Source: Malurus cyaneus samueli (taxonomy: Eukaryota > Chordata > Aves > Passeriformes > Maluridae). Taken from it: a stretch of 64,000 nucleotides of DNA. Below the pieces are notes generated by a model, which was given only the letters and a program-made list of their open reading frames with translations, was not told the DNA's origin and searched no databases. Both the position numbers and the translations under genes were made by a program. Every line of letters begins with the position of its first letter. Position 1 is the stretch's first letter. The stretch covers positions 51,103,792 through 51,167,791 of the forward strand of contig CM019216.1 of assembly GCA_009741485.1 (NCBI GenBank). Reading direction: 5' to 3'. Of this stretch, positions 12,912-27,900 are shown piece by piece.

Positions 12912-15900
12912 CTGTTTTAAAAAAAGGAAAAAAATGCATTCTGTAAAAAAACAAGAGTATTTTTGCATGCCACTACTGAACAAACATCACATTAGCACAA
13001 TAAAAAATGGAAAAACATACAGTAAATAGGAGTATTTACGTTAACATTTTATTAATCATGCTAACTTTTGAACCTCTTCTTATAACCAATATCAAAAAAA
13101 ACCCTCCCTGTTGTAACAGCTGTACACCAAAGCTTTGTAAAGTCACACAACTGACACTTTTAAAAGTGCATACAGTTATAAACTAGAGATAAATTGGGTG
13201 AATAATTTTTCATTGAACATGAATGAAATCTTCCTTTTGTCACATGCCAAGTTACGGTAATGAATCAGAAATTAGGTAAAACTGTAAAGTTACAGACTGA
13301 AATGAGTAAAAGTTATGAAACATGCAATAGATTTATTTCTAGCGACAGCTCTAATAATAGTATTTTAAGCACCCTGAAGCTGTATCTTAAATTTCAGATT
13401 ACATAAATTAATCTTGCAATCTGAGATACCTAGTCTACTACATCTGAAGCTTTTAAATACATAGAAGTGCACTAACTTCCTACTTCATATATCGAGACTA
13501 ATCAATCGTTAAGCAATTCGTTGCACCGCTAGCTATGAAAATAGTTCACAAAAGGATTAAATTATTATGTGGGAAGGTAACTGAAGTATCAGTATCTACT
13601 GTTTACTTACTTGGTCTTTCACACTGTCACCTGTAAACATGTATTTCATATGATACAAGAAATCACATATGGGATCCATGTAGTTCAGGTGGGAGCTGTA
13701 CCGATCTGCATTCAGGAGCATTTCATAAAATGCCACTCCAATCTGTTTCCACGGACACAAAGAGCAGCCCAAATAAAAACAGGTTTTAAAATGCTTTAGA
13801 TTAAAAATACTGTTAAACAATATAATATACTGTACTACTTTTAAAGTAGCTATTATTCCTAAAAATTTACCTTCTTACAGGAATAAATAGATGGGTCTAA
13901 ATCATCATCATTGTGCTTAACTAAATGATTCCCAAGTTTAGCTCTTCTTTCTAGCAGGGTCTTTGCTATCTGACATTTTTCAGCTCATCTGTCTACTGGC
14001 CAGCTCCATTTCTTTTTTCCTCTCTACCATTACCCACACTGACATAATCATAAGGAACAGCTTATGTTCCTCCATCTTCACATTTCACCTCCTGCATACT
14101 CCTTTACAGGCATATATTTTGAACGTAGTCTGAGTCAAAGAAAGCATCTATTGCTTGATATTTTTGGGGTTGTATTTCTTCTCTTGTTTAAAAAAAAATG
14201 TACTAGGTATTTTATCTAACAAGATTTCAGTTAACTGGGTAGGCTGAATATCAACTGAGCAATTCAGATCCTTGAAATTACAGTTTAAATAATATAGAAT
14301 TTAATTCTGAATATTTATCCAAGATTTTTAACCCATTCTACTTCATAATATAATTGCAAAGCTAAAATAATCAATACAGCATTAAGCAAACCATGAGCCA
14401 GACTTTACCTCTATCATGCACCGTGTCCTCTCCTGCTGGAACCGTTGCAGGAAAGGACCAACGAGGTGGTAAACATAGAGCAACTGGAACTCTGTTTTCA
14501 CTATGGGTATCAACGTTTCTGTGAGGAACCTGTAGTATGTCAAGACATTTACCATACCAACTGTTCAGTTATTTTGGGTTTTTAATTTCTTTCACCTGTA
14601 CCAAATTCAAATTCTAGCCAAAACATCACATTCTCTCTCACAGATTTAGACTTTATTCTAGAAAAACCAGTATACCTCTGCAAATATGAACTATTTCAAG
14701 TAAGCTCTAGAATTAAAGGGAACATTTACTGCTTCAGTTGATACTTTAGGAACATGCCAGAGTCAACGCTTTAAGAAAAATTTAAAATAATAAAAGTATA
14801 AAAGCTTACCAAGATAAAAAAGGCTCACTAAGGGCATTCACACTGCATGATAGCCCTAAAGCCTACAGACAACAAGAGTTATGCCAGTGGAAGAGGGAGC
14901 TGTAAAAAACCTTGTGATCCATCTGAGAAATTCTGGAGCTCTCCTGTACATATTTATTTGCTGGAATAAGTGCTAGAGGTGGAGCTTTGTTATCTAAAGT
15001 ACGTACAGAATTTAAAATGAGAAACTGCATTATCAATAACATTACACCTACTTAGGAATGAGAGAAAGCTGTCCAATGCTGGAATGATGCCAGACTGCAT
15101 GTGCCAAAGCCAAAGTGTAGCTACAACTCATCTCGGAGTAAGACTGGTGACATGCTGTGAAGTCAAACAGCTGGAATGGGTAACCAACCCACTCTGTCTC
15201 TGATGTCAAACTGGGACTGTTGATGACATTCACAATGCAGTCATGGAGAACAATCCAGTATGGCTCCTGGGGAAAAAAAAAGCATCAAACCCAAAAAGTC
15301 AGAATTGTTAATTGTATAAAAAGAACATCACCTAAGCCAATGCTTCCTCAGCTCTTTCTAGTATTATTGCATTTCTAAAATGTGTACGTATAAGTACATA
15401 CATATTTATATACAAAACTGTTACAAATAACACAGTTATTGTTATGGTTACAGTAGTTTGTAACCATGTCTGATGAGAATTTAAGACGCACGACACAGAA
15501 AGCATCCATGTTAGTGGATATGGCATTATCAAGACATATTTCATTAATTTAATTATTTAGCCACCTAATATAACTGTCTTTAGAAGCAAAGATGAGCCAA
15601 AAAGCCTTAGTGGAAGAGGTCTGAGAATTTTCTAGTCTTCTCAGTTCAGGTACAAATAGATCAAAAAACCAAGATGGAAACAGGAAATAAAAAAAAGGTA
15701 CAAAAGACAAAGAATATAGATGATGATAATGAGGAGAGGTAACAGAAAAAATAAGAAACAGTATAAAAATAACAAAAACTATTTTACTGGGGAAGAGAAG
15801 TCACAAAGGAAGGACAGTTGTGACATATAAGCAACATGTATGGCAAGATCAAAATTACTCAGGCAGTCTTTGTCAGGTACCAAGAGCCATGATATTCAGA

Positions 15901-18900
15901 AGATCAAAGCTTCTACTGATACACGAGCTACAGTACTGCACACATTTGCTTTTGCAATCTTAGCCACATCTCATTTACATCATTTAAGAACTACAGGATG
16001 TGGAAGGACAAGCATTAATAAAAAACATAACTTTGAGAACCCTTATACATCTTCCTTCTACATAGCTCCAGTTCTCAATGCTACACACATGGCATTTAAC
16101 TATATATTTAAACAGGAGTGATTTACTTTACATCCTAGCCTCAAAACATAATAGAAAAACAAAACAGCTGGTCAATTCTTCCATGCTGGAGGAGCAGATT
16201 TTTCTCAAACATGCACATAGCCTTCTCTGTTATGGCATCTACAGATGTTGGCTCTAGGAATTTATGATGTACTCCACAAAGATGATAAACCTTTCATTGA
16301 AGAATTTTTTTTTTTTTTAAATACAACATATTGACTCACTGGTAAGGCTGTGATAATCAGTCCAATTGCATTCATCCAAGCTGTGATATTCTCTCTTGGC
16401 ACCAGGGGCTGACTAGAGGCAAAGAAAAAGAAAACTAAAGCTCAGTTACACAACTTTCTCCAGGCTTTCTTGCTGAACCTAACTGATAAAATCTTTGCCT
16501 GTGTGAGGTCTTCCCTCTAACTTTAACGGGCATCATGCCAAGTCAACTATTCCTGAAGCACACACAATCCACTACAGCACAGGAATCTAATGTGATTTTT
16601 CTGTTTGATCTCTGTCACCTTTGCTGTCCAAAAATACTTAATACATAAAATGTTACCTTTGATACACTTAATTATATTTTTTAAAAATACAAAAATTAGT
16701 ATCGCAGACTACATTAGCCATCTCTAATTATGTATGATATATTGCAGAAAACCATTTCAGAAAGACAACATACCTCTTCAGCACAACATTCAGCAGAGCA
16801 TTGCCCACCTCCTTCCCTGGAACAGCCAGAGCCATGAGCTCCACACAGGTAACGTGCAGAGCGTGGGCAGCTGGGTTAGGAAACTCATTGAATCTCCAGT
16901 CACAATTTGGAAATGGACCGGGTGATTTGCCTGCCATAGGTGGCAACGGTTAAGGAACAAATAACTACCCCAACACAGACAAGTATAAGCAGCACACTGA
17001 TTAAAAATCAGTGCATATAACATATACTAAATTGAACTGAAAATAATTGAAAGCAAGTAGAACAACTCACTTTATAAAAAGACACACAGAACTATGAATA
17101 TAAGATGCTGATAACCCGGTCACTGAAGGACTGCGTAAATGCATAGCTATAAATATATTACACACACAAGGCCACGTAAAGGATAAACTTCCCTGATTAA
17201 GAGGTGGGAAAAATAACACCATCTCATTCACTGTCTTCTTCCAAGATGAGAAAATATAAGTAACAGAAATTTTCTACTTGCATAATCAGACCATTAATTT
17301 GCCTCTCTGCAAGATCTTCTAGCAGACTTCTAGGGTGACAGTTTATGCAAAAGGAGCACCTGCTTAGTCTCTGAAAATACTCCACTTTCCCAAACAAAAC
17401 TAACTTATTTGAAATACATACAGAAAAGGTCTCCAGAGTTAATATCTGCATAAAAGCAAGGGTTTATATAATTTTAGCTTTCTTTGGAAAAAGCCAATAA
17501 ACTTCTTTCAAGGTACACAGTAAAGAAAGGGAAGTTCAGGAAAAGGAGTGAAGGAACTTGTAACATCCTGAAAATTAGTCATGTCTTGAAAAGCTGCTCC
17601 AGAAAGAAGCCTAAGTCCAAGGAGATTTCTGTAGTGCTATTCTCTAGTTTGCCAGCCATTCCCACATCTTAAATGTGGCACTGGTCCCAATATTTTATTC
17701 TCAGTAATACTAATAAATGGCATAAGAAAATAGTAATTTCATTTTAGACACATTTTTAGACTCACTTAGACTCACGCTTTGCATCAGGCTGATTTTTTTT
17801 GGCAATCAGAATTCAATTCAGAAAGCATAAACATCAGTAATTGTGTATCCAAGTGATGCTTAAACAGGGAAATATTTATACAGCTGTACTGTACTTCATT
17901 TTCACATATCTTTTAAGATGTTTAGTTGGGCAGCACAGTCCCTGTTTAGAATAATACAGAAATTGAACTTCATCGTTTGATAAAATGAAGCTGTAAGACA
18001 TTGTTACAGCTTACTTAACGCAAACTTCTATAAGGATATTGTCTACTAGTCTTCCAATGAGCTTGCAATAGTAAGCATCATCAGGAACCCATGGATTCTC
18101 CTCTCGGGGATTCATGGCACATTTGAGGTAAGTATCACTCAGACACCAGCCCAGCGGGCGATTGTCTTTGAGAGAGCCAATTATGGCATGAACAAGTTTT
18201 CTCTTGAGGTTTGTGCGCTCTCTGAGATGCCCCTCATAATAGTGAAGAGTGTTGTACAGGTAGGTCACTGGTCGGTCTGCCAAGGAGAAAAGGAAGACAA
18301 AAACCAGACATAACTTGTAGCATCACTGTTATGCTTATGGTGGCAAACAAAACTAAAATCAAGAGCTCTGCAAGACTAAGTTGCATTTATTTAAAAACAG
18401 CACCTATGGAATTGATTCATATTCTTTACTTCAATATACTGTACAAAACTGATCTTCCTTTTTCTTGCATGTACTTTAACGTGGGTGCAGAACAAAAGAA
18501 GTGTAACAAAGTCAGTATTACTAACAATTCACACCTTAATCATAATATTAATATATCTGTAAATAAACTGTCTAAATAATCTCTTCATATAGAAGGTATT
18601 AAGTAAGAAGAATCCAGCTATGAAGTCACAGTGAAGGAACAGTATTGTAAATTTTCTGAGTATAAGTTAGCAATGACATTGATAAAAAATTATTATAAAA
18701 GTGCAGTTCTAAAAGTATTAAAATAGCAGGTCAAGTTATTTGAATCCAAAGTAAGGACAGACAGAAGAATGACTTTTCAGTTGTTTCAGTCTTGGTAACA
18801 AAGTTTGTTAGGACACAGATCCACGTATTTACTGCTAGAAGGGAATGGAAGGGAAAGGTGTGAAGGAAGCATGAATTAGCAAGAGATACCCGACTAAAAG

Positions 18901-21900
18901 CAATTTCATTGTGAGTAAGCTGAAATTCATTAAACAGGAAATGTGTACACAGGGTATAGAGAATAGGAAAAAAAAACCACTGCTGTGCTAATACATGAAC
19001 ATTATGAATGAAGGAGATGAAGACAGAATGATCACTACAGGATAACTTACCATGGAACTTGTATAAACCTCCCAGATGATCCAATAAAGTTTCTAGTGAT
19101 TTGGACACTGGGAGCAATTCCAGAAATCTATGAATTACGATGTCAAATACTGGCAGAAAGCGCAAGCACACATTTCCAAAATAAATTGGTAAGTACTGGG
19201 GCTGGATCTGAACTGGGGGATTCACTTGTTCTGCCAAGCCTTCAAAATACAGCTTTTCAGGGTATTTCTGGAGGGAAAGAAATCCAACAAAATTAAAAAT
19301 CTCTTTCTTTATAAGCAATGGATTAACTATTCAGCATCTACATTGTTTTAAAAGGACACTTCATCATCTTTATCAGATTTGAATACAGTGAGATGACATA
19401 ACTATGAAGCTTGCTGAAGAAAATTCAACTCTGACTTTGACTAGTAGATAACTTTTTCAAAAAAACTCATAACAAAGTTTCACCACCACTCAAAATGGAC
19501 ATGAGAGAACATGAAGCATCCCACAGCAAAGCTGAAAGCAGCCAGTGTTCAGTGTCCTTTGTCAAGTATTTTAAGAGATAACCTAGGTGAAATCAGCACT
19601 ACTGAAAGTTTCTGCATCATACACTAAAACAGAATACTAGAATTAAGTAATTCCCTGGGAAAGAACTGGAGCGTACTCAAATAACAGATGGGTATTGCTG
19701 AGGGCTGAGCTTATGTTTTACCTGTGACTGAAATTTTTATATGCCAGGTTGGGTCTAGTGGCTGTGCAGACATGTCAGAGCACTTCCCAGGGCTAATTTG
19801 CTACTCTTATACTTTTAGGCACTGTCAAAACACTGCCCCGCCAAGTCAGAGGGCAAATATAAACAAAACTGCTTCTGGAACCAGATGGCATGTATTGAGC
19901 TACATGAGAGTTTGCTTGTATCTGTTCCATCTCAGTGTTTATTTTTTGACAGAACAGCTCATCAGCACACCCTTTTCCATCCAGCAGAAACCAATATGTT
20001 TACATGAGCATTAAAATCTCAGCAACTCTCTTCCCTAACATATCATGCTATCATGTTCTTGCCACACAGAAAATTAAAGAAATTTTACAATTTAGAAGAA
20101 AACATAGGTTTAACCATTGGTTTAGTCATAAAACACCAGAAAGAAATACCTTCTGCCTGATGCACATAAACTCTGTTCTAAATTAATTTGAGTGAAAACA
20201 AGGTTTTAAAATTATTTGATTTAGATGAGCAAGACTGAACATCCAAACAATTCTTAAGCTACTTCTATATTTAAGTATTACTGAATTATAATTTCAAAGT
20301 TATTACATTCAGTGATTTATTATTTTAATACTAGCCCACAATAATTACAACTCATTAGATAACTCAAAAGATTGATAAAGCTGTCCTGCAAGTGATGACT
20401 AATGTCAATTCCACAGAAATTATTACAATAAAAGAATGTTATTAGCTTTGATACCTTGTGGTAGCTCATATGCTTTGTGTGCCAGTCATTCTGCAGCCAG
20501 TGTTCCGGAGAATTCTCCTTCACAAAATCACTCACTCTGTTTCTGAAATCATTAGGCTTCAGTAAGAGTAATTGGATTATGAAATAACAGACTTGAGCTT
20601 CATTTCCTTCATGACTACGCATAGCCTTAAATGAAACACACCAGATAAATGAAATTACAGTTGACACTGCTGTCTGCTCTATAGCCCCAAAACATGGCAG
20701 CCAAATTTGCTACATCTGCACACAAATTCACCCTGAATATATGGTCTTTCAACTCTGTTTTTTAAGTGAAGGCATAAAAAAGATGCATATTCAATCCCTA
20801 TCCCAATCTTTATTCCACTGGCAGGTCTTAGAAACTCCCCAGTCACAGAACTTCCTTGAAAAATTCCAGCTCCCTTTTATCTGCCAGTTGTCTTATTGAA
20901 TACAACCAATCAGTGACAATGAAGTTAAGATTGCTTCTAACCTTTGGCCCCTCTGACATGTTTGGATTCAGGCTGAAAACTAAGCTAGAATTCACACAAC
21001 CAGATTTGCATGAAGGTGAGATTTTATATTATATATAAAGAACAATTACTGAATGCAAAAATAGTTCTCTTTAGATGAATACTGCTATTTTATAGGATAA
21101 CACAAAAAGGAAGAGAATACCATTCCTGTCTTACTCTTGTAATGAAACCAGCTGATTTCTACGCAAAGAAAGCATACTCTAATGGGTACAAGATTTTCTG
21201 CATGCTTTTGAATCATAGCATGCCATATCCCTTCTACCTTTTAAGGCTGCAGGAATCACACAACCATAGAATCATTTAGGATAGAAAAGACCTTCAAGAT
21301 CACTGAATCCAACCATTAATTGAGTACTGCCACTAAACCATGTCACGAAGTGCTATATCTACACATCTTTTAAATACCTCCAGGAATGGTGACTCAGCCA
21401 TGTCCCTGGGCAGCCTGGCCCAATACTTGACAACTCTTCCAAGGGATGCAATTTTCCTAATATCCAATCCAGCACAACTTGATGCTGTTTCATACTGTCC
21501 TATTGTTTGTCACTTCTTATGGGACAAGAGGCCGACCCCCACTTGGCTGCACCCTCCTTTCAGGTAGCTGTAGTGAGTGATAAAGTCTCCTCCAAGCCTC
21601 CTTTTCTCCAGGTTGAACAATCCCAACTCCCTCAGCTGCTCCTCATAAGACTTGTGCTCCAGACCCTTCAGCAGCTCCTGCCCCTGTCTGGACATGCTCA
21701 ATGTCTGTCCTGTAGTGAGTGGCCCAGAAGTGCCCAGCCTGTAGCACCGCACAGCATTGCTTTGATTCAAGTGCAAGACGTGGCACTTTGCCTTGATGAA
21801 CTTCAGCCCACTGATCCAGCCTGTCCAGATCCTTCTGTAGAGCCTAAATAACTGCATAGCTCTGAGGTCATACACCCAAACCACTAATCACAACATTCAA

Positions 21901-24900
21901 TAACACCAGCTCAATGGTTGCCATTAAATAACCAAGAAATAGTTCCCTGAAGACTTAAGAGGACTGTTAGACTTGGAATTCTATATTGCTTAAAGAAGTA
22001 ATTTATTATTTGACTTGATTACTGTCTTAGCTAAAAGCCATTATTTAAGACCAATGCATTTTTAAAAGACTGCTACTACAAAAGTGACTCAGAAAGCAGA
22101 CTCTGCATGATCTGTCATCTTCTGAAGTGATACTTACCAAACAGAGGATCAACCTATCCAGTGTTACAATATTGTATTTCCACACCATGTCATTGAGAAT
22201 CTCAATACATTTATTGAGCTGCTGTCCTCCTGCAGATGTAGAGAATTCATACACCAAGAAATCTGCAAATGTCCTGACATGTGCCACCAGAGCTCTGGCC
22301 CCAATCCTTTCTAATACTCGTAGCCAGGAAAAAAAAAAAAGCAACAAGAAATCGTTACAGTTCCTAATACATTTTTAGCTGGTCTATTTGACATGAGTTA
22401 GCAGGTTTTAACACAAGTCTCTTAAAAAAAAAGACAAAACATCTTCCCCTCTATTAAATCAACTGAAGGAACTGCCAAAGCAAAGCAAAAAAACCCCAAC
22501 TTAAGAGCAACAGAATTCTTAGACCAAGTACTGATCAGGGGAAATGCTTCAAGTTCACCAATTTCACCTGCAGTATTCTGTCCAGAACTCATACCTTACT
22601 TAACACAGCTTTATTTATACAACTCCAAGGACAACCTTCTGCAACTCAACTTTAATCTTCCTATGCTATGTGCTTTAATACAGCCATAGCATTATAAACT
22701 ATTTCCTCACTGCACACAGGATTAACACATGCTATCATAAATACTGTTTCAACAGACTGAGGAAGGACCTGAAAGAAATTAATCTATTTCTCACAACTGG
22801 AATGATGCTGTTTCTAATAAGAACAAATTAAAAAAAAACAGAGTATTACTATTTCTGTAATGAATTTTCATCTCAATCCAGTTTCTTTTTTAAAGAAATA
22901 TTTGGCCTTTATTCATGTATAAAGGCTAAGTAAAGGAATGCTTTATATTTTCTGTTTACTCTTTCAGATGGCTTGAAACACTGCTTTCACAAGTAAACTG
23001 CTTAATTCAAACACCTCACAGAAACCTTGTTTCTCACCAGGAAATATATGCATTACAGACCACTGCATGGTGGAAACAATCCAAGTATTATGGCATGCTG
23101 CTTAGTACCCAGCTCCACCCTCTTTTTCCAAGCTCTGCATGCTCTGAATTAATTAAAAGAACACGATGTTATTGCACAAGGCCTATGACCTCAGAACTAA
23201 GAATGTTCCTGTAATAATTTTGAAATAGAACATTATTTTAAGCTCACCTGTAGCCAATTTGATTAATGTGATCTGTGTCTAACAACATCTTCCACAGGAG
23301 ACAAAGGAAAAGTGGGGATGAACCCTGCGCAGAGAAGTGCGTGATTATTTCGTTCTCACTTGTCATAGACTTCCACTTCCGATATTCTTCTTCCACATTC
23401 TTCTTCAGGTTAAAACGGCTTTCCTGAGGCACATTGTTCTGCTTGAAGAACACCTGAAAAAAGCAGGCTTTGCTGTGACTGAGAGCCTACAGTAAAATAT
23501 TTGAACAGGGAAATTTTGCCTGACTTAGCACCACATGGGGTCCTACTTCTTTGTACCATACAACCTTCTAGGGAGGCTCTCTACTTCACCATGAACCACA
23601 GTGATTGCTTTGTCACTAACAAAGCTACATGACAAACTGCCACAAATTTTCTAATTTTCAGACCATCTGATTTACCTGGCACCAGAAGTATCAGTTGACC
23701 AAATTTGGCGTTAGAATACTCCAGAGGAATGTAGCTAACACTTTTCTAAATAAACAGCAATGTTATCATCATGCTGCATTCTTTAGGGAATTGAAATTAA
23801 TGCAGTCTAAACAGGGGAAGAATCGCACCAACACACAAAAGCAAAGGATCTAGTTAAGAGAGTAAATTCACTGTATTTCCAATTATAAAATCTTCAAGTT
23901 TAAACTATTACCTGCAGAGGAGCTGGAAAACAGCTTAGGGTATGAGATGCCCAGTTATGTGGAGTAAAACTCATGATAGTCTGCAGTATGTCCTTGCACC
24001 AAGTTCCCTGAATTGAATCAGAGCCTGTGAAAAAGTCTAGAAAATGGATTGATGGTATTAGAATTTCACACAAAACCATTTCTTACTGATGTTCCTTTTG
24101 TCACAATATGCATCATGGCTTTTCTAGCTCAACAGTTTCCATTTTGTCCAACTTCTCCCAGCCCCTTTATTTGACTCTTTTTGCTCTACAGAACAAGCTG
24201 GATATTACCTTTTTTTATGCTATTAACAGTAAGAAAATTATTCATAAGTTTTGAGTTAGAAATAAAGCAATCATTATCTTAACATTTTATATTTCATTTC
24301 CTGTAATGTCACTAAAACAAGCTTCTCCTGATTAACTGATTAGACTTTAAAAATAAAATCCTGAGGAAGATAATGATGATTAAACTGCCAGATACCACTT
24401 TACTTGCTTCAAAAAGGCTTTTCAGTGGTGCCTGCCTCAACTAAACTGTAGAAATGAAACAGAAGCCTCATTCTCCGGGCACTTGGGTTGATTTCATCAA
24501 AGGTTGAGAAATGGTTAAAAAAAAAGAAACCAACACAAAGAAGTCCTTTCCCTTTCAAATCACCTCCACCAGTCTCTGTGAATTACTTGTTCTAACCCCC
24601 CAGCAAGTCTGCAGACTACAACCATAAAAAAAGAATGAGAACCCCCTCAAAGCTAACAAAAACCTGATCCATGTCATTGCACACTGTTAAAAGATTAAAA
24701 GACACAATGAAAGCTTCCTCTTCTCCCTTTCCAAAAAAAGAAACCCAAAATGCGGACTACTTTTTCATAAATCCAAGCTGTAGAGGGGGTGGCTTCCACA
24801 TGAGGAGCACTGTTGCTGTGATTGTTTCATGGACTTATTTAAAATCCTATAAATTAGTAATCAATGCAAACATTTAAATTTAAAATAATGAAACTCAGAA

Positions 24901-27900
24901 TAAGACATTAAAAAAACTCCAAACCCTAATCACATTGTACCTTTGTGTAAGTTTTTAAAGAATGTCTCATTTTACTAATGCTTGCATAACAGATTTTTGC
25001 CTAAATACAAGTAAAAATTGGAAATTAAAATTACAATTTTTTCAAAACCAGAAGTGCATGGGATATGTTTTACGACTTCCATGACATTCTTTTGAACAGC
25101 ATTTTAGAGAAATGGTTTGACTACAGCTTCTACTGGGACGTACTGCTATTACCTGTCACATGTGTTGCCCTTGCCAGAGTTAAGATTAAAGCTCTGTTGA
25201 GTTCTTCTGATTCTGCTGAAAGAACTGTTTTGGGATCATTGAGGAACCGTGTGAACTGTGGTTGGACTTCCGAGCTGCCCAAAGCTGTGATTAGCCTTAG
25301 AGCAGTACTCTCAACACTGAAAGAAGGAAACAGCCCAGTTAGGAAATAATGCTCATACTGCTGCTTCTAAGGTTCCAGTAGTACCTATTTTTCCTCCATG
25401 TATGCTTCAAATAGTACAAAAACATTTGTTTTGAAAATAACAGATGTTCTTAACCTTTAGAAAAATTTAATTTTTTCTACTGTTTAATAAATTTGTTATC
25501 AACTATTTCAGCATCATATTTCCAAATAAAGCACTCAAAAGTAGATCTGGCAAAAATTCCATATGCAGAGACCCTGAAAAAGAATCTGAAGTCTCTCCAG
25601 TTAAGTGCCCCCCAATGTTATCTTTTGCACATCTTCATGTAAAGGATACATAGATAAATAAATCTATGCAAAACCAAAATAAAAAGGCATGAATAATGCA
25701 TAGGAAGCTTCAAAGTTAACTACCACCTTCAAGCAGACAGCACTTAATTGTCCTTATTAAGAAATGAGGAAGGTAAGGAAGTACAACTTTTGATTAAAAG
25801 CACTTTTCACACCAGGTAGTTCGAAGTCATTAGAAAGACTTCTGTAACAGTGTGTATTTGAAATGCCAAAGGCATCATTTAAGTTCACTCCATTCTAGTC
25901 CCATGCAGAACTCACTAAAAGTGACTAACATCTGTATTTTACAGACTAAGACGACAAAACAAGACTGAGGTCAATACAGAGAGCATGGCCTTCAATTTTA
26001 GGAGAAACTCTTCTTGCTTTCTTTATGCTTGGTAAAGGATAAGCAACTGGGCAATTCAAATTTGGACTAAGAAACTGGGAAGCCTGGTCCAGTGGAAGGC
26101 ATCTCCGCCCATGGCAAAAGAGTTGTAACAAGATGACCTTTAAGGTCCATTCCAATCCAAACCATTCTATGAATCTATGAATTTACTGTACAATTAAACT
26201 TTCTCTATATGAACTGGTAATAATGAAATTACTCTGTCTCACATACTCCCACAAAATTTATTTGTGTACTTTATGCATTAATGGACACTGTTTCCCCCAA
26301 CTTTTCTACAACAAACCCCAGATTCTACACAGACACTTAATCTCATGCTCTTCAACTTTGTTAACAGTAAGGTAAACTCAAAAGCTTTTCCCAGGAATTA
26401 TCAGCATAATGTCTCTAGACCTTTTCTAACCAGCTTCTTCACCTCTCTTGTATTTGAATTAGCCACTGTTTTACACTGATATGACACAAGAAGCACTTCT
26501 GGACACGACAGTTCTGGTGCACATCCTGTGTGTGGACTCATGACACTACTGCCAGGTGTGGGCAAGATGCTGCCTCATGGAACTCTGCAGAGTACTACTG
26601 CTAACATGCAGCTGTACTGCTGAGAAACACCTTGCTGAGACAGCCCACAACAAGTTAGCCACAGAACTAAGACTGGGAATCACCCTTTAAATAGTTCTCA
26701 TGCAGTTTTCAACAAGGAGTCTGAGATTATGGTCAAATATGGAAAATGTCACTCACCAGAGATGAAGCTGGTTCTGATTCGTCTGTGGCACAGCAGCTAA
26801 GGAATGAAGATGGCTGAGGAGCTGGACTCTGTAATGTGGCTGGATGTGATGCATCCGATAGCTAAACATTTCTAGCAGAGTATGCAAAATTCCCCATGCG
26901 TGAGATTTGAACACTGTTGGCAGGAGCTGACCTTGTGAAAAAGAAGTTAGTAAACTAAGTTTTACAACTGATCACACCTTAAAATACAACTACAGAGTAC
27001 ACTGGTTTTATAAGGCTGCAAGTCAGAATTTGATTTGAAAAACATGTAACTTCCGCAGAGCATGTCTGCAAGTGCTGTCCGAATATGCTGTAAATGTAGA
27101 GCTTAATAATCTTTTGAATGAACACATACAGCAGACATGCAAATTATTTTAACAAGAGCAATTAAGTATCCTGTGTCTCTCATGAAGTATTTTTGCTTAT
27201 GCTTTTCCATTCAGAATGCTTTTGTACAAGGCAGCACAGCTAGGAAGGTCCTGGCCTGACAAATGATGGCATAAAGGGACAGTGGCACAACTCATTTGGA
27301 ATTTACTGCAGCACTAGGACAGCTTTCACAATTTCTTTTATATTAATGTAATTTACACATGCTGCATAATTAAATTTTCAGTTTTACTACGGTCTCTAGT
27401 TGCCATTAAAACAAAATAGTACTTAACACACAGAAGGAGGGAAAAAAAGAGAGTTTTCATTCTTACTGATAAAGCCTTTGATTCCCAGGGATTCTATTTC
27501 CATATAAACCAACAGGCGACTATAGGTTTCCACAAGAGCAGGAGCCAAGGCCACACTAGATTTTGCATGAGCCAGCTTAATTACCCTTGTAGCTATGCTA
27601 TGAATCAGACTGAGGAAAGAGAGAAAGTGTTTTTCAATCAAAAATGTCGACTTGAAATTTAACACATCTTAAAAGTAAATGAACAGATCTATAAATGACA
27701 TGTCCAGCCAGAGAAAATATTTCTGATGCTAATTAGCTACACACAGATTTACAGGTTAAAAAAAAAAAAGCTAAGCTAGCCACATATACTGTACCTCATT
27801 TTGGCATGAACAGTGAGTGAGTCCAAGAGGTTCATTGGCAATGGGGTAATAGACCCTGAGGCCATGCAATTAGTCCCTGGAAGAGGCGTCCTCATGTTGC

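Noticed and set aside
12454..13029. 191-codon plus-strand open frame
   Set aside because: Antisense to the last MED23 exon and its 3'UTR; no recognisable protein words and no splice or poly(A) support.
18011..18039. Extension of MED23 exon 23 by NILIEVCVK
   Set aside because: No other MED23 ends this way; using the later GTAAGC donor breaks frame with exon 24, whereas the AT-AC sites restore the conserved junction exactly.
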